Assembly (NCBI GenBank): GCA_021296055.1
Contig: JAGWBE010000016.1
Span: forward strand, 2,755-20,583
DNA length: 17,829 bases
Reading direction: 5' to 3'
Source: Dehalococcoidia bacterium
GTDB taxonomy: Bacteria > Chloroflexota > Dehalococcoidia > Lucifugimonadales > Australimonadaceae
Shown: piece after piece, positions 7,536 to 14,268 of the stretch
Layout: each line of letters starts with the position of its first letter
Position numbering within the stretch: position 1 is the stretch's first letter
Program-made: the position numbers and the translations under genes
Notes under the pieces: generated by a model
Told to the model about the DNA's origin: nothing
Databases searched by the model: none
What the model saw: only the letters and a program-made list of their open reading frames with translations

Positions 7536-7973
7536 ATGCAAGACCCGCGGCCGCACCACTACCTCGCCGTCTACGGCGACCCCGACGCGCCAGGCCACGT
7601 CGCCGTGGAGGACGGGCGCTACGGCCACCGCAGCCAGCCGCGTGCGTTGGCGGCGGGCGACCTGGTGTTGCTCTACTGCACGGGGACCTACCGCCGATAC
7701 CCGCAATCGGCGCCGGGCGTCGGCATCGTTACGGAGACGGACTGGCCCGACCGCAGCTTCCGCTACGACTACTTGCCCTTCCGAGAACCCGTGCCGTTGG
7801 AGGCGCTGCGGTTCGGTTTCGAGCCGGAGGACGCGTGGAAGTTGGCCAACATCCGCTTCGACACCTATTGGTTCTTCCGCGTCTCGGCGCAGTCCTTCCG
7901 CGCCGTCTTGCAGGGAGCGCGTCTCGGCGCGGCGGAGGAGGGCGGAGGGGCGCAAGGCCGCCTGGAGGCGTAG
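7536..7973 (+). CDS. Small protein with possible EVE/PUA-like domain
   Basis: 145-residue acidic protein. The core (about 8-120) reads HYLAVYGDP, then RALAAGDLVLLYCTG and PGVGIVTE, resembling the EVE/ASCH (PUA-like) fold in which a GD-V-LY strand is followed by a G-G-V turn; these domains bind modified bases or RNA. The assignment is from pattern only and may be wrong. The final 20 residues are low-complexity Gly/Ala/Glu. Start chosen at ATG 7536 because the similarity begins just after; an in-frame ATG at 7512 would add eight residues. Neither has a Shine-Dalgarno. The gene is divergent from pcrA and ends four bases from the gpsA stop on the opposite strand, so it is a single-gene unit. Confidence 0.6.
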   Translation: MQDPRPHHYLAVYGDPDAPGHVAVEDGRYGHRSQPRALAAGDLVLLYCTGTYRRYPQSAPGVGIVTETDWPDRSFRYDYLPFREPVPLEALRFGFEPEDAWKLANIRFDTYWFFRVSAQSFRAVLQGARLGAAEEGGGAQGRLEA

Positions 7974-7977
7974 GGGT

Positions 7978-8988
7978 CTACGGCGCCTCGGCGCGGGGGG
8001 CGCGGGACATCAAGGCGGCGGCGGCCTCGCGCGGGCTCATTCCCTCGAACAGGACGCGCCCCGTCACCTGAGCGATGGGCATCTCCACTCCCAGGCGCGC
8101 GGCCATATCCAGCGCCGCCCGCGTGGCGTTGACGCCCTCCGCCACCTGGCCGCCCAACGCGGCCAGCGCCTCGTCCAAAGGCTTGCCCCGCCCCAGCTCG
8201 ATGCCCAAGCGGTGATTGCGGCTGAGGGGGCTGTAGCAGGTGGCTATCAGGTCGCCCATGCCGGCCAGCCCCGCGAAGGTGAGGGGGCTGGCGCCCGCCG
8301 CGACGCCGAGGCGCGTCATCTCCGCCAAGCCGCGGTTCACCAGGGCGGCGCGCGCGTTGTCGCCCATGCCCAGGCCGTGGACGACGCCGGAGCCGATGGC
8401 GACGATGTTCTTCAACACGCCGCCCAGCTCCGTCCCCACCAGGTCGGCGTTGGTGTAGACGCGGAAGGCGCCGGAGTTAAGGAGCGCCTGCGCCGCCTGC
8501 GCCGCGCCAGAGTCCGCCGAGGCGATCACCGTGGTCGAGGGCAGGCCGTCCGCCACCTCCTTGGCGAGGTTGGGGCCGGACAGGGCGCAGACGCGCGCGC
8601 TGGGCAGCTCCTCCGCGATGACCTCGCTCATCCGCTTCAGTGTGCCCAGCTCGATGCCCTTGGCCGCCGAGATCACGACCGCGTCATCGCCGAGGCATCC
8701 CGCGACTCCCCGCGCCGCCGCGCGAACATGGGAGGAGGGCACGGCGACGACCATAACGCTCGCCCCGGCGAGCGCCTCGCGCGGATCGGCGGTTAGCGCG
8801 AGCGTGGGAGGGAAGCGGTGGCCGGGGAGGCGGGCGTGCTCGCGGCGGGCGTCCAGGCCCCGCGCCTCCTCGTCCGTCCGCGCCAGCAGACGGACGGGCA
8901 CGCCGCGCCGCGCCAGGATGATGGCGAGCGTCGCGCCCCAGGTAGTGGCGCCGACGACGGCGGCGGGAGTGGGGGAGGGGGTAGCCAT
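7978..8988 (-). CDS. gpsA: Glycerol-3-phosphate dehydrogenase [NAD(P)+]
   Basis: Reduces dihydroxyacetone phosphate to sn-glycerol-3-phosphate, the backbone for phospholipids; cytoplasmic. 336 residues, matching the family. The N-terminal Rossmann loop is VVGATTWGATLA (G13-G18), where most relatives have GAGSWG. Other hallmarks are intact: VAVPSSHVR, SAAKGIE with Lys110, SGPNLAKEVADGLP, GTELGGVLKNIVAIGSGVVHGLGMGDNARAAL with catalytic Lys193, and GMGDLIATCYSPLSRNHRLG. Start ATG 8988 lacks a Shine-Dalgarno. It is divergent from purA across 143 bases and convergent with the EVE-like gene. Functionally it fits with cfa nearby (membrane lipid supply and modification), but they are not in one operon. 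Confidence 0.96.
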   Translation of the reverse strand: MATPSPTPAAVVGATTWGATLAIILARRGVPVRLLARTDEEARGLDARREHARLPGHRFPPTLALTADPREALAGASVMVVAVPSSHVRAAARGVAGCLGDDAVVISAAKGIELGTLKRMSEVIAEELPSARVCALSGPNLAKEVADGLPSTTVIASADSGAAQAAQALLNSGAFRVYTNADLVGTELGGVLKNIVAIGSGVVHGLGMGDNARAALVNRGLAEMTRLGVAAGASPLTFAGLAGMGDLIATCYSPLSRNHRLGIELGRGKPLDEALAALGGQVAEGVNATRAALDMAARLGVEMPIAQVTGRVLFEGMSPREAAAALMSRAPRAEAP

Positions 8989-9044
8989 AGCGATTCAGCG
9001 AGGGCGATTAGGATATTAGCGCGCCGGAGCGGATAGAGAATAGC

Positions 9045-9061
9045 GCGGATTTCAAACCCGC
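9045..9061. repeat. Degenerate TTTCAAA palindrome
   Basis: GCGGATTT and AAACCCGC flank a single C, complementary at seven of eight pairs. It resembles the centre and right arm of the perfect palindrome at 14269-14297 and may be a decayed relative. It lies in the divergent gpsA/purA promoter region. Confidence 0.4.
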
Positions 9062-9082
9062 CCAAGCGCCTCGTCCCGCTGC

Positions 9083-9088
9083 TATACT
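9083..9088 (+). promoter_or_regulatory. -10 box for purA
   Basis: TATACT, five of six matches to consensus, 43 bases before GTG 9132. This leaves a leader of roughly 35 bases carrying a proper Shine-Dalgarno. No -35 is recognisable. Confidence 0.5.
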
Positions 9089-9121
9089 CCGTCTTCGGTT
9101 TGCGTTCGGTGGGACGCGGAC

Positions 9122-9126
9122 GGAGG
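9122..9126 (+). promoter_or_regulatory. Shine-Dalgarno fixing the purA start
   Basis: GGAGG, five bases before GTG 9132. An in-frame GTG at 9126 overlaps this site and is therefore not the start. Confidence 0.75.
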
Positions 9127-9131
9127 TGCAA

Positions 9132-10418
9132 GTGCCCGCTTTCGGTATCCTCGGCGCCCAATGGGGCGACGAGGGCAAAGGCAAGATTGTCGACTTCCTC
9201 GCAGAGCAGGCGACTATGGTCGTCCGCTTCTCGGGCGGCAACAACGCCGGCCACACCGTCATCAACAACAAGGGCGAGTTCAAGCTCCACCTCGTGCCCT
9301 CCGGCGTCTTCTGGCAGCACGTAACTCCCGTCATCGCGGCGGGCGTCGTCGTCGACCTGGCGCAACTCATCGAGGAGATCGACGCGCTGGAGGAACGAGG
9401 GGTTGACACCCAACGCCTGGTGCTCAGCGACCACGCCCACGTCGTCATGCCCTACCATGTCCAACTCGACCACCTGGAGGAGCAGGCGCGCGGCAACAAC
9501 GCCATCGGCACCACGGGGCGCGGCATCGGCCCCGCCTACGTGGACAAGGCGGCGCGCGTCGGCATCCGCACTGGCGACCTCCTCGACGAGGCGTACTTCG
9601 CCCAACGGCTCGAACCCGTCGTCGCACAGAAGAACGCGCTGCTGACCAAGGTGTACGGCGCGGAGCCTATCGACGAGGCCGCCATCTACAAGCAGGCGCT
9701 GGAGTACGGCGCGCGCTTGCGCCGCTACGTCGGGTCGGCGGAGCAGGTCGTCGGCCAGGCGCTGCGCCACGGCGAGCGCGTCGTCCTTGAAGGCGCCCAA
9801 GGCGCGATGCTCGACCTCGACCACGGAACCTATCCCTACGTCACCTCGTCCTCCCCGATGATCGGCGGCGCGCTGACGGGCGCGGGCGTCGGGCCGCACC
9901 AGATCGCGGGCGCGGTCGGCGTCTTCAAGGCCTACTCGACGCGCGTCGGCGGAGGGCCGATGGTGACGGAGTTGGACGACGAGGTGGGCAACGAGATACG
10001 CGAGCGGGCGTGGGAATACGGCACGACGACGGGACGCCCCCGCCGCGTGGGGTGGTTCGACGGAGTGGCGGCGCGCTACAGCGCCCAGGTCAACGGCTTC
10101 ACCTCTTGCGTGCTGACGCGCCTCGACGTGCTCGACGGCATCTCGCCCGTCCGCCTCTGCGTCGCCTATGAGCTGGACGGCAAGCGCCTCGAAGACTTCC
10201 CCAGCGTCCTCAGCGTGCTCGAACGCTGCGAGCCGGTGTGGGAAGACCTGCCCGGCTGGACTAATCCCACGGCGGGCGCGACGCGCTTCGCCCAGCTGCC
10301 GGAGGAGGCCAAGGGCTTCATCCTGCGCTTGCAGCAGGTCATCGGCACGCCCATCGACATGATCTCCACCGGGCCCAAGCGCGAGGAGACCATCGTCGTC
10401 CGCCAGATCGTCTCGTAA
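9132..10418 (+). CDS. purA: Adenylosuccinate synthetase
   Basis: Joins IMP and aspartate with GTP hydrolysis to form adenylosuccinate, the first committed step to AMP; cytoplasmic. 428 residues, the standard size. The N-terminal GTP/IMP loop GAQWGDEGKGKIVD contains catalytic Asp13 and Lys16; GGNNAGHTV carries the catalytic His. Further on are GTTGRGIGPAYVDKAAR (IMP site), EGAQGAMLDLDHGTYPYVTSS, and GTTTGRPRRVGWFD for aspartate/IMP binding. The C-terminal STGPKREETI is the guanine-binding segment. Start GTG 9132 follows GGAGG by five bases. The stop codon overlaps the Shine-Dalgarno (TAAGGAG) of the FAH-family gene, which begins 10 bases later, so the two are almost surely co-transcribed even though they share no known pathway. 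Confidence 0.97.
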   Translation: MPAFGILGAQWGDEGKGKIVDFLAEQATMVVRFSGGNNAGHTVINNKGEFKLHLVPSGVFWQHVTPVIAAGVVVDLAQLIEEIDALEERGVDTQRLVLSDHAHVVMPYHVQLDHLEEQARGNNAIGTTGRGIGPAYVDKAARVGIRTGDLLDEAYFAQRLEPVVAQKNALLTKVYGAEPIDEAAIYKQALEYGARLRRYVGSAEQVVGQALRHGERVVLEGAQGAMLDLDHGTYPYVTSSSPMIGGALTGAGVGPHQIAGAVGVFKAYSTRVGGGPMVTELDDEVGNEIRERAWEYGTTTGRPRRVGWFDGVAARYSAQVNGFTSCVLTRLDVLDGISPVRLCVAYELDGKRLEDFPSVLSVLERCEPVWEDLPGWTNPTAGATRFAQLPEEAKGFILRLQQVIGTPIDMISTGPKREETIVVRQIVS

Positions 10419-10428
10419 GGAGAGCAGC

Positions 10429-11331
10429 ATGAAGTTCGGCTTCTTCAACGACTGGAACCTCGGTGTCGTCCGCGGCGACGCCATCGTGGACGTGTCCGAC
10501 GCGCTGCGCGGCGTCCACGCCCACTCGCCCATGGAATTGGCGCGCGCCGTCTTGGAGGGCCTGGACGGCATGCGCTCCAGGCTCGAAACCCTCGCCCAGG
10601 AGCGAGAGGGTCAGCCGTTGAGCGCCGTGACGCTGCTGCCGCCCGTCCCTCACCCTGACAAGATCATCTGCATGGCGGTGAATTACCTGGAGGGCGAGAA
10701 CCCGCCGATGCCCGATATCGACGCATTCTTGAAAGCGTCCGACTGCGTGATAGGCCACGGCGGGACGGTGCTGATGGACCCTGCCTGCGAGGCGCGCATC
10801 TTCCACGCGGAGCCGGAGGTGGCCGTCGTCATCGGCAAGCGGGGCCGCCACGTCGACGAGGCCGACGCGATGGAGCACGTCCTCGGCTACACGGGCTTCT
10901 TCGACGTCTCCGGCCGCATCCAAGTGCGCGGCTCGCAGAGCTACTTCCAATCCAAGTCGTGGGCCACCTTCGGCCCTATGGGCCCCTTCATCGTAACCAA
11001 GGACGAGATCGCCGACCCCCACGACATCGACGTGCGCGTCTGGAACGGGGATTACAACTTCCCCGGCTACAACACGCGGGAGATGGCGCACAAGATCCCC
11101 GAGTGCATCGCCTTCGCCTCGCGGATCATGGAGCTCAACGTCGGCGACATCATCAGCACCGGCACCAACCACCAGAACCTCGGCGCCATTCAGGACGGCG
11201 ACGAGGTGGGGATGGAAATCGCGGGCGTAGGCACACTCTCCTTCACCGTCTCCGACCCCGCCAAGCGCGAGTGGCCCCGGGGCCGCGACGAGGCCATGGC
11301 CTCCCGCATGCGCGCCGGCGGGAATCCGTAG
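10429..11331 (+). CDS. Fumarylacetoacetate hydrolase family protein, atypical lid
   Basis: 300-residue member of the FAH superfamily, metal-dependent enzymes that hydrolyse, decarboxylate or hydrate keto-acids. The metal ligands are visible: FHAEPEVAVVIGK gives Glu128 and Glu130, and GYTGFFDVSGR gives Asp159. KSWATFGPMGPFIVT (Lys176) and the C-terminal GDIISTGTNHQNLG are also typical. In common FAHD1-like members the entry motif is NY-x-x-H-x-x-E, supplying the catalytic His/Glu pair; here it is NYLEGENPPMP, so neither residue aligns by eye. It may belong to a distinct subgroup with another reaction. ATG 10429 has AAGGAG six bases upstream, built into the purA stop. The C-terminus is basic (PAKREWPRGRDEAMASRMR). 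Substrate not assignable. Confidence 0.85.
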   Translation: MKFGFFNDWNLGVVRGDAIVDVSDALRGVHAHSPMELARAVLEGLDGMRSRLETLAQEREGQPLSAVTLLPPVPHPDKIICMAVNYLEGENPPMPDIDAFLKASDCVIGHGGTVLMDPACEARIFHAEPEVAVVIGKRGRHVDEADAMEHVLGYTGFFDVSGRIQVRGSQSYFQSKSWATFGPMGPFIVTKDEIADPHDIDVRVWNGDYNFPGYNTREMAHKIPECIAFASRIMELNVGDIISTGTNHQNLGAIQDGDEVGMEIAGVGTLSFTVSDPAKREWPRGRDEAMASRMRAGGNP

Positions 11332-11380
11332 CCCAACACGCCGTCCGCCCGCTCCCTCCGGCGCTCCCGCTTTCGGAGAA

Positions 11381-11445
11381 TGTTGCGTAACCCGCGGCTT
11401 CTCCGTCCGTCGTTCCCATGCAGGCGGGAATCTCGCTTCGATTCG
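11381..11445. repeat. Dispersed intergenic repeat, copy B
   Basis: TGTTGCGTAACC at 11381-11392 is identical to 3004-3015; 11424-11445 matches 3028-3049 at 21 of 22 bases. Between them GTTCCC (11412-11417) can face GCGGGAA (11424-11430) as a short stem, recalling the ATTCCC/GGGAAT palindromes common in bacterial intergenic DNA. It lies between the FAH-family gene and the permease gene. Confidence 0.7.
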
Positions 11446-11484
11446 GGCGGAGCAGGCGGCGTGGCGCGGCGCCGTTGCGCCGCC

Positions 11485-11490
11485 TATGCT
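11485..11490 (+). promoter_or_regulatory. Possible -10 box for the LctP-family gene, leaderless arrangement
   Basis: TATGCT (four of six to consensus) eight bases before ATG 11499, with no Shine-Dalgarno between. Its position matches those at pcrA, cfa and the methyltransferase gene. Confidence 0.4.
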
Positions 11491-11498
11491 TGCGGCGC

Positions 11499-13121
11499 AT
11501 GATGGCCGGGCCTGACCTCACCCTCCTCAACTGGTTCCTCGCCGCCGCGCCCATCGTCTTGCTAGTGCTGGCGATCATGCGCCTGCGCTGGAGCGCGCCT
11601 CGGGCGGGCGGCCTCTCGTGGCTGGCTGCTGCGGCGCTTGCGCTGTGGGTGTTCGGCAACTCCTACCACGGCGTCGCGGTCGCTAGCGCCAAGGGCCTCA
11701 GCCTCGCCCTGTTCGTGCTCACCATCCTGTGGGCGTCCGTCTATATGTACAACCTGGTCGAGCGCACCGGCGGCATCGACGCCATCGGACGAGCTATGGC
11801 GCGCGCCGCATCCGACCCGCTCACGCAGGCGCTGCTGATCGCGTGGGGGTTCGCCTCCTTCATCCAGGGCATAACGGGATTTGGCGTGCCGGTGGCGGTG
11901 GCCGCGCCGTTGCTGATGATGCTGGGCTTTCCGCCCGCCCGCGCCGCCGCGATGGTGCTGGTCGGCCACGGCTGGGCAGTCACGTTCGGGTCGATGGGGT
12001 CGTCCTACTACACGATTCAGCTGGTTACGGGCATCCCCGGCGAGGTGATCGGCCCGCATATGGCGCTGCTGTTCGCGCCGGTGACTATTGCGTCGGGGAT
12101 GTTGGTGGCGCATATCCACGGCGGCTTGCGGGCGGTGTGGCGCAGCCTGCCGCTGGTGGCGCCCGTCGGCGCCGCGATGGCCGCCGCGACGTGGCTGATG
12201 GCCGACCTGGGCGCGCCGCAGATCGCGTCGTCCGTGCCCGGTCTCATCGCCCTCGCGGCCATTCCGCTGGGCGGGCGCATCGGCCTCGTGCGCCCCGAGC
12301 CAGCGCCGACCGCCGCGCCTGCGTCCGATGCGCAGCCCGCGCAGGCCGACGTGCCTGCTCCCGAGGGCCACCGGATGAGCTTCCACCTGGGCTTTATGCC
12401 CTACTACCTGTTGATTGGGCTGAGCGTGCTCTCGCAGCTCACCCCGGTGCGGGACGCCGCGCTCAACCTCTCGTGGGGCTTGGACTACCCCGGCTTTCTG
12501 ACGGACACGGGGTACGCCGTTGCGCCCGCCGCCGGCTACGCCGCCATTCGGTTGCTGAACCACCCCGCGCCGCTGATCATCATCTCCGTGGCCGCGAGCA
12601 TGGCGGCGCTCGCGCTCGCGGGATACTGGAAGCGCGGCGCGGGTTGGGAGGCCGTGCGCCTCACCTATTCGCAGTCGCTATCCACGACGGTCGGCGTAGG
12701 AACGATGGTGATGATGGCGGTGGTGATGGCGGACACGGGGTTGACGGCGCTGCTGGCGCAAGGGATAGCCAAGGCGTCAGGGCCGCTCTTCCCCTTCGTC
12801 TCGCCCTTCATCGGCGCGCTCGGCTCCTTCATGACGGGCAGCAACACCAACTCAAACGTCCTGTTCGGCGTGCTGCAGACCGAGACGGCGCGCAGCCTAG
12901 GCGTCGGCCAAGTGACCATCGCGAGCATCCAATCCGTCGGCGCGTCCGTCGGCTCCTCGATGGCGCCGGCCAAAGTGCTCGTCGGCGCGGCGCTGGTGGG
13001 ACTAGCGGGCCGCGAGCACCTCATCATGCGCCTGACCGTGCCTTACGTCCTCGCCCTCGTCGCCATTGCCGGACTGACGGCCATCGTCCTCGTTGAACTC
13101 ATCCCGGAGTGGACGCGGTGA
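11499..13121 (+). CDS. L-lactate permease family (LctP) transporter
   Basis: Inner-membrane carboxylate:proton symporter of the LctP family, 540 residues (E. coli LldP has 551), with about a dozen hydrophobic segments. Family landmarks: GFASFIQGITGFGVPVAVAAPLL (117-139), GHGWAVTFGSMGSSYYTIQL (156-175), and the C-terminal TGSNTNSNVLFGVLQ (447-460). The canonical EASGFG motif is QGITGFG (123-129) here, losing the acidic residue, so lactate specificity is not certain. A Pro/Ala-rich linker (264-290) separates the two halves. I chose ATG 11499 (an adjacent ATG follows at 11502); a longer frame from ATG 11418 would translate the intergenic repeat into a basic tail without helix and is rejected. 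The gene ends in GTGA overlap with a small membrane protein. Separated from the FAH-family gene by 167 bases. Confidence 0.85.
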   Translation: MMAGPDLTLLNWFLAAAPIVLLVLAIMRLRWSAPRAGGLSWLAAAALALWVFGNSYHGVAVASAKGLSLALFVLTILWASVYMYNLVERTGGIDAIGRAMARAASDPLTQALLIAWGFASFIQGITGFGVPVAVAAPLLMMLGFPPARAAAMVLVGHGWAVTFGSMGSSYYTIQLVTGIPGEVIGPHMALLFAPVTIASGMLVAHIHGGLRAVWRSLPLVAPVGAAMAAATWLMADLGAPQIASSVPGLIALAAIPLGGRIGLVRPEPAPTAAPASDAQPAQADVPAPEGHRMSFHLGFMPYYLLIGLSVLSQLTPVRDAALNLSWGLDYPGFLTDTGYAVAPAAGYAAIRLLNHPAPLIIISVAASMAALALAGYWKRGAGWEAVRLTYSQSLSTTVGVGTMVMMAVVMADTGLTALLAQGIAKASGPLFPFVSPFIGALGSFMTGSNTNSNVLFGVLQTETARSLGVGQVTIASIQSVGASVGSSMAPAKVLVGAALVGLAGREHLIMRLTVPYVLALVAIAGLTAIVLVELIPEWTR

Positions 13122-13288
13122 ACCTCGCGCGCTTTCGCAAGCCTCTGCGCCACGTCGTCTTGGCCGCGCTCGTCCTGAGCCTGCCGCTGCTCTACGCCGC
13201 CGCCGTAACACTCGACCACGCCGGGCTAACCGTCGGCGCCGTCGCCTTCACGGCGGCGGCGTGCGCCGTGGCGGCGGCGGCGTACTGA
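13118..13288 (+). CDS. Small two-helix membrane protein overlapping the permease gene
   Basis: A 56-residue frame not matching any family I know. It opens with GTG 13118 overlapping the permease stop as GTGA, with GGAG eight bases upstream inside the permease gene. The N-terminus is basic (NLARFRKPLRH), followed by a hydrophobic helix (VVLAALVLSLPLLYAAAV, 13-30), a short loop TLDHAGL, and a second Ala/Val-rich helix (TVGAVAFTAAACAVAAAA) ending at TGA 13286-13288. The positive-inside rule puts both ends in the cytoplasm. Coupling to the permease suggests a small accessory subunit, by analogy with other small proteins bound to transporters. High Ala/Val content in GC-rich DNA means a chance frame is possible, but the start overlap, ribosome-binding site and two-helix layout together argue for a gene. 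Confidence 0.55.
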   Translation: MNLARFRKPLRHVVLAALVLSLPLLYAAAVTLDHAGLTVGAVAFTAAACAVAAAAY

Positions 13289-13413
13289 AGGGCGGCGCGG
13301 TCGCGCAGACGCCCGAGTTCTGGTTGAACCTTCAGCGAATGTACGACCTGGACGTTGCGCTCGCTTCGACTGACCTTAGCGCCGTCACGCCGCTCGTTGA
13401 GACTAGCGCCTAG
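13289..13413 (+). pseudogene. C-terminal stub of a HigA/VapI-type antitoxin
   Basis: The frame ending at TAG 13411-13413 reads QTPEFWLNLQRMYDLDVALA from 13306, then STDLSAVTPLVETSA. The TPEFWLNLQ..YDL motif is the hallmark of the C-terminus of HigA-family antitoxins (a helix-turn-helix protein of about 90-110 residues that neutralises a HigB RNase and represses its own operon). Only about 36-40 codons are recognisable; the helix-turn-helix part that should precede is missing, replaced by the end of the small membrane-protein frame, and no HigB-like toxin lies nearby. I read this as the remnant of a lost toxin-antitoxin locus, perhaps joined to the permease cluster by a deletion. The open frame extends upstream to 13093, but that part is Arg/Gly-rich shadow sequence. 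Confidence 0.65.
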
Positions 13414-13443
13414 CATCCGCTCCCACCGCTCGCGCCCCTGGCG

Positions 13444-13449
13444 TATGAT
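13444..13449 (+). promoter_or_regulatory. -10 box for the methyltransferase gene, leaderless arrangement
   Basis: TATGAT, five of six to consensus, followed by nine bases and ATG 13459. No Shine-Dalgarno in between. The gene starts 45 bases after the antitoxin stub, which supports an independent promoter. Confidence 0.55.
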
Positions 13450-13458
13450 GGGCGCGTT

Positions 13459-14247
13459 ATGAGCGCTCCCGGCCAATCCAGCCGCGCGGCGGAGCAGTTC
13501 GGCGCCACGGCGGCCAACTACGCCGTCAGCCGCGCCCACAGCGCCGGCGAGAGCCTCGAGCAGGTGGCCGCGTTCGCCGCCAAGGGCGGCAGGCGGTACG
13601 CGCTGGCGGTGGACGTCGCTACCGGCGCGGGGTTCACCGCGTTCGAGGCGGCGCCTCACGCCGAGCGCGTCATAGCCACCGACTTGACGCGTCCGATGCT
13701 GGAGCAGACGCGACGCCTCAGCCGCGAGCGCGGCCTCGACCGCGTCGAACTGGCGATGACGCTCGCCGAGTCGCTCCCCTTCGCCGACGGATCGATCTCA
13801 TTGCTCACCTGCCGCACGGCGCCGCACCACTTCGCCGACGTGCGCCGCTGGCTCGGCGAGACGGCGCGTGTGCTGGAGCCGGGCGGCGTGTTCGTGCTGT
13901 GCGACACCGTGGCGCCGGAGGACGCGGAGATTGCCGCGTGGATGAACGAGGTGGAGTTGGAGCGCGACCCTAGCCACGTTCGCAACTGGCCGCCGTCGGA
14001 GTGGGAGCGCGCCGTCGCCGACGCGGGCCTGCGCGTTACGGATACGGCGATGTGCAAGGTGTGGCACGAGGGCGTCGATTGGACGGCGCGCTCCAATATG
14101 GCGCTCGACGACGCGGCGCGCGTCCAAGCCCGCGTGCGCAGCGCCTCTCCGGCGATCCGCCAAGCCTTCGGCGTCGAGCAGGACGCGTCGGGCAACTTGA
14201 CGTGGTACTGGGACGTGCTGGTGCTGCGCGCGGAGAAGGTGGGGTAG
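13459..14247 (+). CDS. Class I SAM-dependent methyltransferase, UbiE/Methyltransf_11-like
   Basis: 262-residue soluble methyltransferase. Motif I is VDVATGAGFTAFEAA (51-65), the acidic end of strand 2 is TDLTRPML (74-81), motif II-like LAESLPFADGSISLLTCRTAPHHFADV follows, and motif III is RVLEPGGVFVLCD. This order is that of UbiE/YcgJ-type enzymes, which methylate small molecules such as quinone precursors or secondary metabolites. The C-terminal third (from about 160) carries SHVRNWPPSEWERAVADAG, common in this subgroup and probably a substrate lid. It stands alone on the plus strand, convergent with the hydrolase gene. ATG 13459 has no Shine-Dalgarno but a TATGAT nine bases upstream. Substrate unknown. 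Confidence 0.88.
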   Translation: MSAPGQSSRAAEQFGATAANYAVSRAHSAGESLEQVAAFAAKGGRRYALAVDVATGAGFTAFEAAPHAERVIATDLTRPMLEQTRRLSRERGLDRVELAMTLAESLPFADGSISLLTCRTAPHHFADVRRWLGETARVLEPGGVFVLCDTVAPEDAEIAAWMNEVELERDPSHVRNWPPSEWERAVADAGLRVTDTAMCKVWHEGVDWTARSNMALDDAARVQARVRSASPAIRQAFGVEQDASGNLTWYWDVLVLRAEKVG

Positions 14248-14268
14248 AGGGCGGCGCGCTTCATGCAT

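Noticed and set aside
7954..7997. Terminator between the EVE-like gene and gpsA
   Set aside because: Only four bases separate the stops and no stem followed by a T-run is visible.
11418..11498. N-terminal extension of the permease from ATG 11418
   Set aside because: It would translate the dispersed repeat into a basic, non-helical tail, has no ribosome-binding site, and lies upstream of the TATGCT box and the ATG that begins family similarity.
13093..13288. Upstream part of the frame that contains the antitoxin stub
   Set aside because: Arg/Gly-rich, out of frame with both the permease and the small membrane protein, and without a helix-turn-helix; only the last 36-40 codons look like HigA.
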